Shown: positions 46,299 to 55,058 of the stretch, piece after piece | Layout of the letters: the number at the start of each line of letters is the position of its first letter | Position numbering within the stretch: position 1 is the stretch's first letter | From: an uncultured Bacillota bacterium | GTDB taxonomy: Bacteria; Bacillota_I; Bacilli_A; RFN20; CAG-826 | DNA length: 64,000 bases | NCBI GenBank assembly: GCA_937876465.1 | Contig: CALEHV010000044.1 | Span: 1 to 64,000, forward strand | Direction of reading: 5' to 3' | Translations under genes and position numbers: made by a program | The notes under the pieces: generated by a model | Database searches by the model: none | The model's input: the letters and a program-made list of their open reading frames with translations, nothing else | What the model was told of the DNA's origin: nothing

Positions 46299-46383
46299 AG
46301 ATCGTTTAACCGGATGATAGGTGATCGATTCCTTAGTAAATCGTTGGGACAACATAATCTATTACTAATATTGGAAGTATTAT

Positions 46384-47199
46384 ATGGTTGATTTCAAGTT
46401 GCTTTACAAACGCAAGGCGAAAAAGATCGTTCCAATAGTTGGAGGTTGCTGCCTCGGTGTTATTGCAGTCTTTATTGGAGTAGCACTATTGGGCCAACGT
46501 TCAGCTCCACTTACAGTATCTTTAAATAACTCTGGTGCATCACTTGCATTAAGTAGTTCACAAAAAGAAGGTTCACCTAAGACTTCATTCCTTTTAACTA
46601 AAGGTGTTCCTGGATATACAGAAATTGACGGAAGATCTATTTCTTCATATGAACAAACTATGGAGATTGATAGTGAATTCTCAGAATCTGTTTTGTCACA
46701 GGATAAAAAGTCTACACTATTTTTTAAATACACTTTCTTTGTTCACAATACTGGAAGTAAGAACGCAACTTATACCTTGAGTTTAAATGTATCAAATCCT
46801 AATAGAACAGCAGATAATTTTGATCTTGCCGATATTTTACGTGTACGTTTTTATGAGAATGCAGATGAAAATACACACACATATAAGACATACGCAAAAG
46901 CAACAACATATTTTGATCCAAATGCTGGAACATATGTTGAAGGTAAGGAACATATATCTGGTGCTGATACACCTCTTGTTGACGAAAACTTTGTAAGTAA
47001 TAAAACAATTCTTACAAGTACAACTGAAAACTTTGAACCAAATGCTGTAAAACGTTATACATTCCTTTTCTGGCTTGAAGGAAACGATCCTGATAGCGAT
47101 GGAAAAGAAGAACCTATTGGTAGTAGTTTAGCTTTAGGAGTAGGCGTAGACGCACATGAAGCAGACCAACCAAGCGAAGAAACATCTCAAGAAGAATAG
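46384..47199 (+). CDS. Membrane-anchored surface protein (operon gene 1)
   Basis: A 271-residue protein with a basic N-terminus and one membrane helix (about residues 15-36, KIVPIVGGCCLGVIAVFIGVALL) but no AWF cleavage motif, so it probably stays anchored with the domain outside. The extracellular part is a beta-rich domain; RYTFLFWLEGNDPDSDGKEEPIGSSLALGVGV matches the C-terminal strand pair of SipW-exported subunits (WLEGxD...). Possibly the base of a fibre. Ribosome site GGAAG lies 6 bases before the ATG. The final 44 bases overlap the next gene. First gene under riboswitch 1. Confidence 0.72.
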   Translation: MVDFKLLYKRKAKKIVPIVGGCCLGVIAVFIGVALLGQRSAPLTVSLNNSGASLALSSSQKEGSPKTSFLLTKGVPGYTEIDGRSISSYEQTMEIDSEFSESVLSQDKKSTLFFKYTFFVHNTGSKNATYTLSLNVSNPNRTADNFDLADILRVRFYENADENTHTYKTYAKATTYFDPNAGTYVEGKEHISGADTPLVDENFVSNKTILTSTTENFEPNAVKRYTFLFWLEGNDPDSDGKEEPIGSSLALGVGVDAHEADQPSEETSQEE

Positions 47200-48217
47200 T
47201 TTAATCGCTTGTCTTTCAACAACCATCTTAGCATTGTCTCTCACAGCTGGTACCTGTGGGACTTTTGCTTGGTTCACGTATGCGACACGTACCTATGTTG
47301 AATACGAGGGCGTAACGATTGGAATGGGTGGTTCAATCCAATTAGGCTTTGATCCACATTTAGATCTTACAAACTATGCAAACTATGGTTTAGAAAGAGA
47401 AGAATATGAAGGTCGTTATCTTTATTGGTCAAATGGCGATGCTGATGAAAATACATTGAATTATATTCTTTCGTCTATGGGCTATGCTACAGATAAAATG
47501 AGTCCTGTTTCCAGCGGTTCTTATTCATATGGAGACAGTGATTTTTCTTTGCATCGCGCGCCTCGCTTATACGAAGCAATACAACCAGAAGCAGAGAAAA
47601 AAGAATACATTTTCTTGCCTATGGTATTTAGAGTAACCGGAGATTTAGAACCTGATACATATGTTCCAAATCAATCAATCTATCTTTTAACCGCAAATGT
47701 TAAGAGTGAAGAGAATATTCGCAAGAGTATCCGCATACATACTTCAAATGCAGACAGCACACACTTAATTAATCCAACTATAGAAACTGATGGATCAATT
47801 AAAGTAGGTGGAGCATTAGATTTGAATGGTGATGGATACTACGATACTTACGACGAAAATATTAATGTTTATGAGTTTATGTACGGTGAATACGAGGGCG
47901 ACAAAGTCCATAAAAACACACCGGAAGCTCAAGATTCTGACGTTCCTGAAAGCGAACGCACAACATTCTTAGCGCGCCATAAAATGGGTACATATGCGGT
48001 AGATGATACATTAAGCACTCCTAAAACTGCAGATTACGAAGGCTTTAGAAAATTTGCTAAGAAACAAACCCCAATTGCAAAGACCAACGAAGAGACATCA
48101 AATTATGCATTCGTTGATTTAACTGCATTTATTGAGGGTTGGGACTTATCTGTTATTGAAGCCGAAAAGGGCAATCAGTTTAGCCTAGAATTAAAATTTG
48201 GAATAGCTGAATTATGA
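47156..48217 (+). CDS. SipW/TasA-like secreted subunit A
   Basis: A 353-residue exported protein. Signal peptide ends in LTAGTCGTFAWFTYATRTYVEY, the SipW-dependent T-x-A-W-F pattern. The mature domain carries an EF-hand-like calcium loop DLNGDGYYDTYDE (from residue 222) and ends with FIEGWDLSVIEAEKGNQFSLELKFGIAEL, the family's final strands. The next gene is a paralogue with the same two landmarks at the same positions. Likely a structural or linker subunit of a surface fibre. Overlaps the previous gene by 44 bases and the next by ATGA. Confidence 0.75.
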   Translation: MKQTNQAKKHLKKNSLIACLSTTILALSLTAGTCGTFAWFTYATRTYVEYEGVTIGMGGSIQLGFDPHLDLTNYANYGLEREEYEGRYLYWSNGDADENTLNYILSSMGYATDKMSPVSSGSYSYGDSDFSLHRAPRLYEAIQPEAEKKEYIFLPMVFRVTGDLEPDTYVPNQSIYLLTANVKSEENIRKSIRIHTSNADSTHLINPTIETDGSIKVGGALDLNGDGYYDTYDENINVYEFMYGEYEGDKVHKNTPEAQDSDVPESERTTFLARHKMGTYAVDDTLSTPKTADYEGFRKFAKKQTPIAKTNEETSNYAFVDLTAFIEGWDLSVIEAEKGNQFSLELKFGIAEL

Positions 48218-49251
48218 GAAAAAGAACTGTTATTGGAATTGGTACATGTTTAATTGCGATTGCGTTATCTGCAAGCGTACTTTCAACAGTCGCGTGGTAT
48301 AACGGTTCATCACACTTACAAATCGAGAACTTTAACATTGGTTTTTCGTCTAAGGAACTTAAAATTTCTACAGATAACGTAGATTTCAAGGATCGCTTAG
48401 GTAAAAACGATTTAAACCAAGTTGATAAGTTCATACCTGTAAGCAGCATGTTTTCATCATTCTGGTTAAATTCTAAACAGGAACAACCTGTATTTAGAAA
48501 AGGCTTTGATGAAGAAGAAGTTAGAAAAACTACTTATACATCTATTGATGATTACGCAGTTGCTGAAAGTGGATTCTTGTCACAGGTTCTATATTTGAAA
48601 AGTGATACAGATGCATCTGCAACTCTAGACATAGAAAAAACCTATGTCCGCCCTAACGAAGATGCAAATAATGATATTGCTAATAAATTAGCAAGTAAAT
48701 ATCCTGAAATGTCTCATGAACAGATTGTTAATAATTTAAACAAGATTTCTGATTCATTACGTATGTCAATTCTTGTACTTGATGAGGAACAAGAACATGA
48801 ATTAGACGATTATGCTTATTACATTATCGATCCACATAAAAATGGAGACACCCTCTATGGTGGACTTTTAGATAATGATTTAGACGGATATTACGATAAT
48901 TACGATGGAAAAGAAGTGCTCTTTGGTGAAGCGAATAATGTTAGTGAGTCTACACTTGTGTACACTGATGAAAAAGCTCACCACGAAGGCAAATCTTATT
49001 CTATATTTGAAGCATCAACAAAAGATAATGTAAAACATTTAGACTTAGGAAAATCTGTTGATGCTGGTTTGCAAATTGCAAAAGAAAATTCTCTCAGTTT
49101 AGTTGAGTCTCAAGACATTCGAATCTCCCTTAAGACTAATGTATCTAAACGAATTGTCTTCTCCCTTTACTTAGAAGGTTGGGATTTAGACAATACAAAT
49201 TTATCAATGTATGCGCATTTTTATATGAGCCTTGTGTTCAAACTTGCGTAA
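48214..49251 (+). CDS. SipW/TasA-like secreted subunit B
   Basis: A 345-residue paralogue of the preceding subunit. Signal peptide ends LSASVLSTVAWYNGSSHLQIE; here the aromatic pair is WY. The EF-hand-like loop DNDLDGYYDNYDG begins at residue 220 and the tail is FSLYLEGWDLDNTNLSMYAHFYMSLVFKLA. The two subunits share layout but little overall sequence. Probably forms a heteropolymer or capping pair with subunit A. Translationally coupled to subunit A (ATGA) and 23 bases before the ATPase gene. Confidence 0.75.
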   Translation: MRKRTVIGIGTCLIAIALSASVLSTVAWYNGSSHLQIENFNIGFSSKELKISTDNVDFKDRLGKNDLNQVDKFIPVSSMFSSFWLNSKQEQPVFRKGFDEEEVRKTTYTSIDDYAVAESGFLSQVLYLKSDTDASATLDIEKTYVRPNEDANNDIANKLASKYPEMSHEQIVNNLNKISDSLRMSILVLDEEQEHELDDYAYYIIDPHKNGDTLYGGLLDNDLDGYYDNYDGKEVLFGEANNVSESTLVYTDEKAHHEGKSYSIFEASTKDNVKHLDLGKSVDAGLQIAKENSLSLVESQDIRISLKTNVSKRIVFSLYLEGWDLDNTNLSMYAHFYMSLVFKLA

Positions 49252-49274
49252 GGAGAAAAGGAGGCAAATAAAAT

Positions 49275-50810
49275 ATGGAAGACTATTTCGCATATTTAGG
49301 AAAAATGATTGTCCAATTTTTCCAAGATGTTGGACAGTGGTTTTGTGATTGGGTAGCTTTTAAATATTCAAGACTACCTGGTAATTTCGCCCGTTATGGT
49401 GATTATTTTGGTTCATATAGCGGCGGATTTGGCGTTGGAGGATGGATTATGTTCGTCGTCTTCGCCATTGTATTTGTTGGACTTATAGGAGCGATTTGTT
49501 ATGGATTGTTCTTGTTGATTCGCAAATATGTTCGTTTCGTTAAAGGTGAACTCGATAAAGACGCTTTAAAGCTTCAAGTTGAAAGACTTAATTACGAACT
49601 CTATCAAATCATGCAAGAAAGAGATCGTATCTTGGATTTAAAAGTCAAAGCTCTTGGTATTAATACCAAAAAGCCAGCTGGAGAAGAAGGCGAGAAATCT
49701 GAAGAAGAAGAAACAGTTGAAGAAATTGCTTCCCGTTTCCCAAAGCTTACTCATGTTGACCACGAGTATGCTGGTAAGAACATGGAGATTCCAGAAGTTG
49801 AAGGCTTAACATTGAGACAATTATGTGAAAATTTTAGAAACTTTGCTGCCTCTCAACTTGGTTTGTACTACACAATTACAACTATCCGTCAATTATTTGC
49901 CGGTATGGGCGCAGGTAAATTAGTTATTCTCGAAGGTATTTCTGGTACTGGTAAAACTTCCATGCCATATGCCTTAGGTAAATTCTTTGCTCACGATGCA
50001 GAAATCTGTTCAGTTCAACCAAACTGGAAAGATAGATCAGAACTTCTTGGTTATTACAACGAATTTACTAAGAAATTCAACGAATCTGAATTCTTACGTG
50101 CTTTATATACATGTAACTACAGAAGAGACTTTAACCTTATCGTTCTCGATGAAATGAACTTGGCTCGTGTTGAATACTACTTTGCTGAATTCCTTTCTGT
50201 TTTGGAAATGCCTAACCCAAATGAATGGAACGTTGAAATGATTGGTAGCCACGATCCAAACGATCCTAAGTTATTTAAAAACGGTAAACTCAAAATTCCT
50301 CAAAACGTTGTCTTCTTCGGAACAGCTAACAACGATGACTCTACATTTACTATTTCCGATAAAGTTTACGACCGTGCTATTTGTTTGTTCTTTGATAACA
50401 AAGGTATTGCTTTTGAAGCACCATACCAAGCACCAATGGTTATTCCGTTCTCACAAGTCCAAAAACTTTATGATGAAGCAGACGCTAAGTACCAAGTTGA
50501 TGAAAAGACACTTGCTAAGTTTGCAACTCTTGATGACTTTGTTATTAAGAAATTCAGACTCGCATTTGGTAACCGTATTTTAAAACAATTGAAAAAATTC
50601 GTTCCATGCTTTGTTGCTTGTGGTGGAACAGAATTAGATGGAATTGACTTCATCTTTACAAATAAAATTCTTAAGAAATTCGAATCTTTAAACATTGGCT
50701 TCCTTAAAAACGAACTTAAAGAACTTGACGCAATGCTCAATAAATTATTCGGATCAGGAACATTCCCAATGGCTCACAAATTCATCGAAAACATGCTTAG
50801 AATGAACTAA
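49275..50810 (+). CDS. Membrane-anchored McrB-like AAA+ ATPase
   Basis: A 511-residue protein. A membrane helix (about residues 55-82, GGWIMFVVFAIVFVGLIGAICYG) is followed by a coiled coil (ELDKDALKLQVERLNYELYQIMQERD) and an acidic linker, then an AAA+ domain: Walker A LEGISGTGKTSM (near 218-229), the McrB hallmark VQPNWKDRSELLGYY (247-261), Walker B FNLIVLDEMNLARVEYYFAEFLSVLE, and sensor/Arg-finger FFGTANNDDSTFTISDKVYDRA. These are McrB-type motifs, usually GTPase of methylated-DNA restriction. No DNA-binding N-domain and no McrC nuclease accompany it, and the membrane anchor is foreign to McrB. Probably a remodelling motor in the surface system. Ribosome site AAGGAGGC precedes it. Confidence 0.85.
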   Translation: MEDYFAYLGKMIVQFFQDVGQWFCDWVAFKYSRLPGNFARYGDYFGSYSGGFGVGGWIMFVVFAIVFVGLIGAICYGLFLLIRKYVRFVKGELDKDALKLQVERLNYELYQIMQERDRILDLKVKALGINTKKPAGEEGEKSEEEETVEEIASRFPKLTHVDHEYAGKNMEIPEVEGLTLRQLCENFRNFAASQLGLYYTITTIRQLFAGMGAGKLVILEGISGTGKTSMPYALGKFFAHDAEICSVQPNWKDRSELLGYYNEFTKKFNESEFLRALYTCNYRRDFNLIVLDEMNLARVEYYFAEFLSVLEMPNPNEWNVEMIGSHDPNDPKLFKNGKLKIPQNVVFFGTANNDDSTFTISDKVYDRAICLFFDNKGIAFEAPYQAPMVIPFSQVQKLYDEADAKYQVDEKTLAKFATLDDFVIKKFRLAFGNRILKQLKKFVPCFVACGGTELDGIDFIFTNKILKKFESLNIGFLKNELKELDAMLNKLFGSGTFPMAHKFIENMLRMN

Positions 50811-50814
50811 TTTT

Positions 50815-52683
50815 ATGGCTAAGAAATTATCTACTTATCAAAAATTGCAACGTAGTTACGTAAAGAAAACTAGTTCTTTGTATTCTAAAAACGAAGGCAA
50901 AGAAGTTTTCGATATGCTCTCCAAGGGTGAAAACAAATATTTAAAACTAAATAGAATGGAAACATCTTCAATGGATATGACATGGATCAAACGTATTGAA
51001 GATTGTTTGGGTTCTATTGGAGAAATTGTTCAAAACCCAAAGAAGACCATTCAAACGTTAACAGAAGTTGTTCAAGTTGAAAAAGTTAAGAAAATTGGAA
51101 TTGAAACAGTCCAACACCTTTCAAGCCATACTCAATTCATTAAGACAGTTGATGAAAACGGAAATGTTACTCCGTCAAAATTATTAAACGTTTTCAATGA
51201 TGACTACTATGCCATCTACGAAAACAAATTTATTGCTACATTATTAAGACATTTAATTGTGTTCGTTGAAAAACGTTACGAATTCGTTATGCAACAAGCA
51301 AAAATGACTGATGTCTCTTTGCTTTGGGCTAAGAATCGTACTCAAGTAGGCGATGCAGTTATTGAAATTGAAACAAAGGTTCGTTATTCTCAACCAGCTG
51401 AACAAGCAGCTGCTGATAAACTCAAAGGTTACATTAAGCAAATTAAAGATATTAGAAAATATCTCAAATTCTATATGCGAAGTGAATTTATGAATATCTT
51501 GAGAAGAGAAAAAGATGTTCGTAATCCAATTTTGCAAACTAACATTATTCGTAAAAACCCAAAATATCATAAATGTTATTTATTATGGTTATTCATCGAA
51601 CGTTATAGAGAAGCAGGAATTGAAGCAAAGGTAGAAGAAAACTATGCTGATTTAACTAAACAAGAAATTGAAGAATTAAATCAAGTTATGTGTTCTAACT
51701 TCTTAGCTTTAAAAGGAAAAGACTTTAAAAAATCTAACAAGAAACAAAAAGTTTATAAGCCAAAAATCCTTAATACCTATGATGATGTTATCTATAAACC
51801 TGCTTATTATGATGGACCGATAGAGTACATTCGTGTGGATGATAAATATAGAGAATATAGTGAATCCTTACACGATCTTCCACTTCATCCAACTCGTAAA
51901 GTAGCTGAATACGAAGAAGAAAAATACCAAGAGAATAAAGCCACTAGAGAAAAGACAAAACAAATTGATAGCTTGTTAAAACGTAAAGAAGCTGAAAAAG
52001 CAAATTACGAAAAACAAGAAGCTTTAGCTGAGATTAGAGAAAAAGAAAAAGACGAATACATCAAGGCTAGAGCAGAAAAAGAAATACGTGAAGAAGCAAT
52101 CGAAAAAGTTGATAAAGCACGTAAAGAATTAATTAAGAAGGCTAAGAAAACTTCTACAAAGAAAGCCAAACCTGTGGTTAAAAAGGAAGAGCCTAAGAAA
52201 GAAGAGGTAAAACCAGAAGTTAAGGTTGAAGAACCTAAACCAAAAGTTGAACCTAAGAAAGAAGTTAAGGCAGAACAACCAAAACCAAAGAAGGCTAAAC
52301 CAAAAGCCGCTCCTAAGAAAGTTAGTAAACCTAAAAAACAAGTAGAGGAGAAGAAGAGAGAACCAAAACCAGAGGTAAAACCTGAGGTCAAGGTTGAAAA
52401 ACCAAAGGCAGAGCCAAAGAAGGCTAAACCAAAAGCTGCTCCTAAGAAAGCAGTCAAGAAGGAAGAGCCTAAAAAAGAAGTTAAGAAGGCTGAACCTAAG
52501 AAAGAAGTTAAGGTTGAAAAACCAAAACCAGCTCCTAAGAAAGTTGTTAAACCAAAAGAACAACCTAAGGAGAAAAAAGTTGAACCTAAAGTACAAGCAA
52601 AACCTGTTGTTAAACAAGAAGAACCAAAACAGGTTAAGAAACCTTTTGTATTAATTGGAAATTATAGAAACAAGGTGAAATAG
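50815..52683 (+). CDS. DUF2357-like protein with Lys/Pro/Glu tail
   Basis: A 622-residue protein that follows the ATPase by 4 bases. Residues about 50-300 resemble DUF2357, the partner of McrB-like ATPases: WIKRIEDCLGSIGEIVQNPKKTI, VEKVKKIGIETVQHLSSHTQFI, and DDYYAIYENKFIATLLRHLIVFVEKRYEFV (YENRF-type motif). The expected C-terminal PD-(D/E)XK nuclease is not visible; instead come a coiled coil (375-440) and a tail of about 170 residues of PKK/EVK repeats (440-610). The tail may contact membrane lipids, cell-wall polymers or nucleic acid. Loss of the nuclease fits a non-restriction role. Assignment of DUF2357 is by motif and context. Confidence 0.7.
   Translation: MAKKLSTYQKLQRSYVKKTSSLYSKNEGKEVFDMLSKGENKYLKLNRMETSSMDMTWIKRIEDCLGSIGEIVQNPKKTIQTLTEVVQVEKVKKIGIETVQHLSSHTQFIKTVDENGNVTPSKLLNVFNDDYYAIYENKFIATLLRHLIVFVEKRYEFVMQQAKMTDVSLLWAKNRTQVGDAVIEIETKVRYSQPAEQAAADKLKGYIKQIKDIRKYLKFYMRSEFMNILRREKDVRNPILQTNIIRKNPKYHKCYLLWLFIERYREAGIEAKVEENYADLTKQEIEELNQVMCSNFLALKGKDFKKSNKKQKVYKPKILNTYDDVIYKPAYYDGPIEYIRVDDKYREYSESLHDLPLHPTRKVAEYEEEKYQENKATREKTKQIDSLLKRKEAEKANYEKQEALAEIREKEKDEYIKARAEKEIREEAIEKVDKARKELIKKAKKTSTKKAKPVVKKEEPKKEEVKPEVKVEEPKPKVEPKKEVKAEQPKPKKAKPKAAPKKVSKPKKQVEEKKREPKPEVKPEVKVEKPKAEPKKAKPKAAPKKAVKKEEPKKEVKKAEPKKEVKVEKPKPAPKKVVKPKEQPKEKKVEPKVQAKPVVKQEEPKQVKKPFVLIGNYRNKVK
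52180..52640 (+). repeat. Lys/Pro/Glu-coding tandem repeats
   Basis: Low-complexity coding repeats of the DUF2357-like gene: variants of AAACCTAAGAAAGAAGTTAAG. A longer near-identical unit (AAGAAGGCTAAACCAAAAG then C/T-GCTCCTAAGAAAG) recurs at about 52287 and 52418. Such repeats change length by slippage or recombination. Confidence 0.8.
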
Positions 52684-52686
52684 TTG

Positions 52687-53520
52687 ATGGCAAAAAAGCA
52701 AAAGAAACCAAAAAGCAAACAACGAAAAATACTTGAGTGGGTTGCCACTGGTGTCTTTTTAGCTTTAATAGGCACAGTTGCTGGTTTTAGAATTTATCAA
52801 GCAGCATCTGGCGATCATGCTATTTTTGGAACTCAGTTTCCAGTCGTTTTAACAGATTCTATGGAAACCGACTATATGGTCGGCGATGTATTGAAGGTTA
52901 AAGCAGTTTCTCCTCAAGAAGTAAAAGAAGCTTTTGATAAAGGCGAAACTATTGATATTTCATTCAAATGGAATATTGGAACAGCTTCAAAACCAAATAT
53001 TCAAATGATGACCCATAGAATCATCGATGTAATGTACTTTGTAAATACAGAAGACAACTACTCTTCTAATTACAAATACAATGCAAATACTTATTCATTT
53101 AATAACGATCAATACCATTACACCTTTGTTACTCACGGAATCAACAAACATTCTAGCCAAACAAAAGAAGGCGAAGATTTAACAAATCAACTTCAATTTT
53201 CAAATGAATCACAATTCGTTGGAAGAGTTACTGGAAAGTCACAATTCCTAAGAGTAGCAAACCAAATATTTACATCTGTTTGGACCCTTATCCTTTTAAT
53301 ACTAATTCCTGGATTATATATAGTGATCACCTCTGTTATCGATTTATTTAAAGCATTTGACGATGACGAGGATACAGAGAAACTTGTTTTAGAAGGCGGT
53401 GGAACTACACCCCCTCTAGAAGAGAAGAAGGAAGATCCTTTAAAAGGGTTAAGCGAAGAAGATAAAGAAAGACTTAAAAAAGAAATGCTTGAAGAACTTT
53501 TAAAGAGAGGAAAGAAATAA
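52687..53520 (+). CDS. sipW: SipW-type signal peptidase I
   Basis: A 277-residue ER/archaeal-type signal peptidase. One N-terminal membrane helix (WVATGVFLALIGTVAGFRIY), catalytic Ser in VVLTDSMETDYMVGDVL, and His in place of the bacterial Lys in QMMTHRIIDVMYF; a second membrane helix (TSVWTLILLILIPGLYIVIT) and an acidic tail follow. In Bacillus, SipW of this class matures TasA and TapA; here it most likely processes the T-x-A-W-F signal peptides nearby. ATG 52687 is preferred to the TTG at 52684; AAGGTG lies upstream. Ends in TAATG with the next gene. Confidence 0.92.
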   Translation: MAKKQKKPKSKQRKILEWVATGVFLALIGTVAGFRIYQAASGDHAIFGTQFPVVLTDSMETDYMVGDVLKVKAVSPQEVKEAFDKGETIDISFKWNIGTASKPNIQMMTHRIIDVMYFVNTEDNYSSNYKYNANTYSFNNDQYHYTFVTHGINKHSSQTKEGEDLTNQLQFSNESQFVGRVTGKSQFLRVANQIFTSVWTLILLILIPGLYIVITSVIDLFKAFDDDEDTEKLVLEGGGTTPPLEEKKEDPLKGLSEEDKERLKKEMLEELLKRGKK

Positions 53521-55058
53521 TGCCTACTGTCCGCAAATATACTCGTAAAAGACGTTTAGGTATTGCTTTAGCAGTCATTGTTTGGCTTGCTGTAATAGGT
53601 GCTTTTGCAGCCTACCTCATTTTAGATTTGTTCAAAGATATAATATGGATAAAAATACTGTTTGCAGTTGTTATCCCTACTGTATCTTTCGGATTACTTG
53701 GAATAATTTTAGGTGCAATTCAAAAAAAGAAAGAGCTTGAAGCTTTGATTGATGATAACGAATATAGATTTGGTAAAGAAACATATTTTTACGACCAAAG
53801 TATGTTCATCAAAAAGGTTAATAATTTACGTAAATACAAATTTAGAAAACAAGAATGCTATTTAATTACTTTTGTTGTAACTCCAAAGAAGGAATTAAAT
53901 TCACGCAATCCATATTTCACTCAATTAAATGGCTATATATCAGATTACTTTATTGATACTTTCTCAACAAAGAAGATGTTTGGCAAACATAGAGTGGTAT
54001 ATTGCTATGCAAGAGATCATTTCACATTTGCCACATTTATGCCTTTAGAAAAAACAATCGAAGTGGTTGATTTAATTAATAGACAAATTTTTGAATTAGT
54101 TAAAACTAGAGACATTAAGATTTTCGTTTCTCCTCATTTCGGTATCGAAAAGATTTCGTGTCCATCATTTAGTAAGGACTATAACCAAGCCTTAGTTGCT
54201 CTTAATTACGCAGAACGACATTTTGAAGAATACGCAGTCTTCTCTAAAGAAATGGTTAAAGAAGCTAACGTTGATGAAATCTTAGAAATTGAAAAAGCTC
54301 TTAAAACAAATCAATTTGTTGTTTACTATCAGCCAAAATTCTCTCTTAAAACAAAAGAGTTTGTTGGAGCCGAAGCTTTAGTTAGATGGAACCATCCTCA
54401 AAAAGGAATACTTGGTCCTGGAAAGTTTATTGAAAAAGCCGAACTTGGTGGTCTTATCCACGATATTGACTTGTATGTCTTTAAAAAAGTTATTTCTGAT
54501 CTTAAAGAGCAAAAGAAGAATGGCAAGCGCGTATTACCTGTTTCGACAAACTTCTCGCTATATGAATTTTATTTCCCTAACTTTATTGATGATTTAATTA
54601 AATTAGTTTATGACGCAAATATTCAAATTAATTTGCTTGAAATAGAAATTACAGAAACAACATCTCAAGCATCCACTCTATTAGCTGTTGGTATTTTAAA
54701 GAAGTTAAAAGATTATGGCTTTAGAATCTCAATGGATGATTTCGGTAGCGGATTTTCTAACCTTTTAGAGTTAAATACACTTCCGATTGATACATTAAAA
54801 ATTGATAAATCCTTCATAGACGGAATAGCAAGCGATAGAAAGACAGCAGAAATTGTTAAATACATTATCGCTATGTGTAAGGCAAATGGCCTTGAATCAA
54901 TTGCTGAAGGGGTTGACTCAAAACAAAAAGTTGACATCTTATCGAAGGCTAACTGTGATGTTGTCCAAGGATTTTACTATGCGCAACCAATGCCATTAGA
55001 TAAATATTTAGAATTTCTTGAAGATAATGACTTTGAGAAGAAAGGAAACAAAAAATGA
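53520..55058 (+). CDS. EAL-domain c-di-GMP phosphodiesterase
   Basis: A 512-residue membrane protein. Two membrane helices (residues about 12-62) lead to a degenerate GGDEF-like domain in which CYARDHFTFATF replaces the GGDEF turn, then an EAL domain (from about residue 265). The EAL catalytic set looks complete: GAEALVRW, the Asn in STNFS, EITET, DDFGSGFS, LKIDKSFI, IAEGV and VQGFYYAQP. It should cleave c-di-GMP to pGpG. Because it sits behind a c-di-GMP riboswitch, it could give negative feedback on its own operon. Overlaps the signal peptidase gene by one base and the next by ATGA. Confidence 0.9.
   Translation: MPTVRKYTRKRRLGIALAVIVWLAVIGAFAAYLILDLFKDIIWIKILFAVVIPTVSFGLLGIILGAIQKKKELEALIDDNEYRFGKETYFYDQSMFIKKVNNLRKYKFRKQECYLITFVVTPKKELNSRNPYFTQLNGYISDYFIDTFSTKKMFGKHRVVYCYARDHFTFATFMPLEKTIEVVDLINRQIFELVKTRDIKIFVSPHFGIEKISCPSFSKDYNQALVALNYAERHFEEYAVFSKEMVKEANVDEILEIEKALKTNQFVVYYQPKFSLKTKEFVGAEALVRWNHPQKGILGPGKFIEKAELGGLIHDIDLYVFKKVISDLKEQKKNGKRVLPVSTNFSLYEFYFPNFIDDLIKLVYDANIQINLLEIEITETTSQASTLLAVGILKKLKDYGFRISMDDFGSGFSNLLELNTLPIDTLKIDKSFIDGIASDRKTAEIVKYIIAMCKANGLESIAEGVDSKQKVDILSKANCDVVQGFYYAQPMPLDKYLEFLEDNDFEKKGNKK

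Noticed and set aside
52005..52617. Long antisense and alternate-frame reading frames
   Set aside because: They arise from the Lys/Pro/Glu repeats on the sense strand and give low-complexity Phe/Leu/Asn peptides.
49275..52683. A McrBC restriction system
   Set aside because: No methylated-DNA-binding domain, no McrC nuclease, a membrane anchor on the ATPase, and location within a surface-protein operon.
53740..54290. An active diguanylate cyclase in the EAL protein
   Set aside because: The GGDEF turn reads ARDHF, lacking the catalytic and metal-binding residues.
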